A DNA stretch of 64,000 nucleotides from Gaiellasilicea sp963829845. GTDB lineage: Bacteria > Actinomycetota > Thermoleophilia > Gaiellales > Gaiellaceae. Location of the stretch: positions 1 through 64,000 of the forward strand of contig CAWHKD010000022.1 of NCBI GenBank assembly GCA_963829845.1. The letters run 5' to 3'. Under the pieces are notes generated by a model. That model had not been told where the DNA came from and made no database searches. It saw only the letters and a program-made list of their open reading frames with translations. This document shows positions 60,371 through 64,000 of the stretch, one piece after another. The stretch's first letter is position 1. Each line of letters begins with the position of its first letter. Made by a program: the position numbers and the translations under genes.

Positions 60371-60517
60371 CTAGTGGCTGCTGCCGCGGCGGCGGCGCAC
60401 GGCGCGCGAGAGCTCGCCGAGCGCGATCACGCCGACGAAGATGAGCCCGACGACGAGCATGCCGGTGATCACGTTCTTGCCCTCTTCGGCGGCGTTGGCG
60501 ACGATCCAGGCGGTCAT
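60371..60517 (-). CDS. 48-residue single-helix membrane peptide
   Basis: ATG 60517: M-T-A-W-I-V-A-N-A, then one hydrophobic helix (VITGMLVVGLIFVGVIALGE) and a basic tail (LSRAVRRRRGSSH), which predicts N-out/C-in or a cytosolic basic tail. It starts 9 bases after the stop of the prenyl-synthase-like gene in the heme operon. Codon usage is G+C-rich and coding-like. Function unknown. Confidence 0.6.
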   Translation of the reverse strand: MTAWIVANAAEEGKNVITGMLVVGLIFVGVIALGELSRAVRRRRGSSH

Positions 60518-60526
60518 CGCGCGAGC

Positions 60527-60962
60527 TTATCCAACGCGGTCGGCGTGCGCAGCAAGGGATCTCGAGACGGCGTCGCTTCCGTGATCGCCCCCCAGCCGGC
60601 GGGCGCAGGCGACCCAGGAATCGCCGTCGCCGGGCTCGCCTTCGGCGCGGAGGGCGGCGCATGTCGAGATCAGCTCGGCGAGAGCCGCGACCGCGTCGAG
60701 GTCGCCCGTAGCTGCGATCCGAACGAGGCCGTGCGCGTAGAGGTAGTCGCCGAGCAGGAGCGCGACGTCCTCGTCCGGCGGCGCGAACAGGCGCGGCCGG
60801 CCGTAGTGGAGCAGGTAGCCCTCGTAGATCGTCTCGACGCCGAGCGCGAACCGCTCCGGCACGAGCGGCCCGAAGACGGCCGAGCGCTCGGGGTCCGCGC
60901 GGACCGCCTCGCCCCAGAGGGGGCTCTCCGCCGCAGCCTCCGCCGCGATCGTCTCGAAGAGG

Positions 60963-60985
<23 letters not shown>
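60527..60985 (-). CDS. Degenerate polyprenyl-synthase-like protein of the heme operon
   Basis: About 152 residues from TTG 60985, which overlaps hemL; the start is uncertain. GDYLYAHGLVRIAATGDLDA and VAALAELISTCAALRAEGE resemble the central helices of trans-prenyl diphosphate synthases (compare GDYLFARAFAELAGEGDRGA of the synthase at 53074). The Asp-rich motifs DDxxD are absent, so it cannot be an active synthase. An N-terminal segment (LFETIAAEAAAESPLWGEAV) is unrelated to known domains. A regulatory or structural subunit is possible. Confidence 0.62.
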
Positions 60986-62227
<1,242 letters not shown>

Positions 62228-62231
<4 letters not shown>

Positions 62232-63178
62232 GACAACCAGCGCGCCAGATCCTTCGTCCAGTAGGAGAAGACGAGATCGGCGCCGGCCCGCTTGATCGCG
62301 ATCAGCGACTCGAGCGCGGCCTGGCGTTCGTCGAGATGGCCGGCCGCGGCAGCCGCCTTGACCATCGCGTACTCGCCCGAGACGTTGTACGCGGCGACAG
62401 GGCAGTCGAAGCGCTCGCGCACGGCTCTGAGCACGTCCAGATACGGCAGCGCAGGCTTGACCATGACGACGTCGGCGCCCTCAGCGAGATCGAGCTCGCA
62501 CTCGCGTAGCGCCTCGCGAACGTTGGCGGGATCCATCTGGTAGCCCCGCCTGTCGCCGAAAGACGGCGCCGACTCGGCCACGTCGCGGAAGGGACCATAG
62601 AACGCGGACGCGTACTTGGCGGCATAGGCGACGATCGGCGTCTCCGGCAACACCTCGCGGATCGCGCCGACGCGCCCGTCCATCATGTCGCTCGGCGCGA
62701 CGGCGTCCGCGCCCGCGTCGACATGGCTGACTGCGGTCCGCGCGAGCAGATCGAGGGTCTCGTCGTTGGCGACCTCTCCGTTGCGGATGACCCCGCAATG
62801 GCCGTGCGCCGTGTACTCGCAGAGACAGACGTCGGTGACGAGCACCAGTTCCGAGTGGTCGGCGCGGAGCGCGCGCAGCGACCGCTGCACGATCCCGTCC
62901 TCATCCCAGGCGCCGGAGCCCTCGTCGTCCTTCTCGTCGGGAACCCCGAAGAGGAGTAGCGCCTTGACGCCGAGCCTGGACAGCTCGGCCGCCTCGGCGA
63001 CGAGATCCTCGACCGAGTAGCGGCTCATCCCGGGCAGCTCCTCGTTCCGGACCGTCGAAGGCCCGGCGAAGAGCGGCATCACGAAGTCGTCGAGGTCGAG
63101 CCGCGTCTCGCGCACGAGGCGCCGGAGGGCGTCGGTACGCCGCAGGCGCCGGAGGCGTGTCGCAGGGAATGCGCTCAC
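62228..63178 (-). CDS. hemB: Delta-aminolevulinic acid dehydratase (porphobilinogen synthase) HemB
   Basis: 316 residues from GTG 63178. Zn ligands C118, C120 and C128 (DVCLCEYTAHGHCG), catalytic lysines K188 (YAAKYASAFYGPFR) and K241 (VVMVKPALPYLD). The start MPLFAGPSTVRNEELPGMSR is also typical. It condenses two ALA to porphobilinogen, the step after hemL. The same open frame continues upstream without homology, so GTG 63178 is the real start. Confidence 0.97.
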
Positions 63179-63258
63179 GCCGACACTGTACGCAGGCAGC
63201 AGCGCAACGGGGTTCCTGCGTTCCGCCCTGGCCCCGCCACGGTCATTCCCGCTCCGCC

Positions 63259-64000
63259 TTAGGGGGCATTCACCGCCTTGGGCCGCTCGACCTCCACCTC
63301 GACCGGAACCGTGCCGCCCTCGTCCCAGGGCTCCAGCGTCAGCCGCTCGGCAAAGAACTCCCAGATCGCTCTGCCGGCCGCGAGCACGGGGAGCGCGACG
63401 AGGACTCCGGCGATCCCGTAGAGCTCGGCGCCCGCGAGCAGCCCGAAGATGACGAGGAGTGGATGCAGCCGGAGCGCGTTCGCCATCACGTTCGGGACGA
63501 CGACGTGCCCCTCCACCTGGTAGATGAAGACGAAGAGCGCCGCCACCCAGAGAAACGAAATCGGGTCGACGATCAGCGCGTAGATCGCGGGCGGCACCGC
63601 CGAGAGCCAGGGGCCGATGTACGGGATCACCTCGACCGCTGCCGTCCAGAGCCCGAAGAGGAGGGCGTACTCCTCTGCGCCGGGGACGAGGTCGAGCACC
63701 CCGAGCAGCCACATGCCGATCCCCGCGCTCGCGCCGATGATCGTCGAGAGCAGGATCTGCCCACGCACGTAGCTGAAGAGCGCCCGCTCGATCCGGAGCG
63801 TCAGCGGGTCACCGCCGTGGGGCGGAAAGCGGCGGTCGATCGCTCCTTCCAGCTTCGGCATGTCGAGCAGCATGTAAATCGAGATGACGACGATCAGGAC
63901 GATCGAGAAGAGCAGCTGGACGACGCCGAACGCTGCGCCGCCGGCGAACGAGATCGCCTCCTGGGTCAGGTCGGAGACATTGACGTCCGCGATCCATTCG
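63259..64000 (-). CDS. AI-2E/PerM family membrane transporter (5' end outside the window)
   Basis: The visible 247 residues hold the C-terminal helices of the family: VVQLLFSIVLIVVISIYMLL, YVRGQILLSTIIGASAGIGM, YALLFGLWTAAVEVIPYIGP (hallmark ExIPYxGP), ISFLWVAALFVFIYQVEGHV, VPNVMANALRLHPLLVIFGL. Members export AI-2, small molecules or ions; specificity cannot be told. The reading frame runs open to the window edge. Confidence 0.93.
   Translation of the reverse strand, partial: EWIADVNVSDLTQEAISFAGGAAFGVVQLLFSIVLIVVISIYMLLDMPKLEGAIDRRFPPHGGDPLTLRIERALFSYVRGQILLSTIIGASAGIGMWLLGVLDLVPGAEEYALLFGLWTAAVEVIPYIGPWLSAVPPAIYALIVDPISFLWVAALFVFIYQVEGHVVVPNVMANALRLHPLLVIFGLLAGAELYGIAGVLVALPVLAAGRAIWEFFAERLTLEPWDEGGTVPVEVEVERPKAVNAP

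Overview
The window is G+C-rich DNA from a high-G+C Gram-positive bacterium, most likely an actinobacterium of the class Thermoleophilia (Gaiellales or Solirubrobacterales type). This placement is an inference. It rests on base composition, frequent GTG and TTG starts, GTGA-overlapping operons, a futalosine-type menaquinone pathway (mqnA, mqnC, UbiD and UbiX partners), a menaquinol cytochrome bc complex with a cytochrome c fused to subunit IV, and many VOC, cupin and HTH_42 proteins. No rRNA, tRNA, CRISPR array or complete insertion sequence was seen.

Layout. 0-3.7 kb: a sulfate-assimilation divergon, with a sulfate-binding lipoprotein facing cysH, cysD and cysN. 3.8-6.4 kb: a heavily frameshifted TPR/LuxR regulator, a SnoaL-like protein and a cupin. 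6.4-24.5 kb: a mosaic of mostly single genes. These include a ParB-like protein, a cyclic-nucleotide-domain/thioredoxin-reductase-like fusion, PadR plus a membrane partner, two HTH_42 (AlkZ/YcaQ-like) proteins, VOC and cupin proteins, a ClC channel and a methyltransferase. 24.5-29.9 kb: an operon of a fumarate-reductase-like flavoprotein, two-subunit class I fumarase, ComA-like phosphosulfolactate synthase and an HTH_42 protein, preceded by a LysR/Fe-ADH pair. 30.9-36.6 kb: two divergent secreted phosphatases, one of them a phosphodiesterase/5'-nucleotidase fusion. 36.6-42.1 kb: a surface-polysaccharide operon. 42.2-44.6 kb: an unusual radical-SAM gene translationally coupled to mqnC. 44.6-51.8 kb: an accessory stretch with a truncated reductase gene, possible insertion-sequence debris and short repeats.

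51.9-59.3 kb is one minus-strand operon (ubiD, qcrA, qcrB, qcrC, ubiX, menG, prenyl diphosphate synthase, VOC gene, mqnA). It combines quinone synthesis with the enzyme that oxidises the quinol. 60.4-63.2 kb is a heme operon (hemB, hemL) ending in a prenyl-synthase-like fragment and a 48-residue membrane peptide. The right edge cuts an AI-2E-family permease.

A striking property is the number of one-base indels in otherwise conserved genes. They are dense in the first 6.4 kb and sporadic later, and several fall in homopolymers. Sequencing or assembly error is the simplest explanation, so the frameshifted genes should not be treated as biological pseudogenes without read-level checking. The two best candidates for new biology are the C-x8-C-x2-C radical-SAM protein coupled to mqnC and the secreted phosphodiesterase/5'-nucleotidase fusion.
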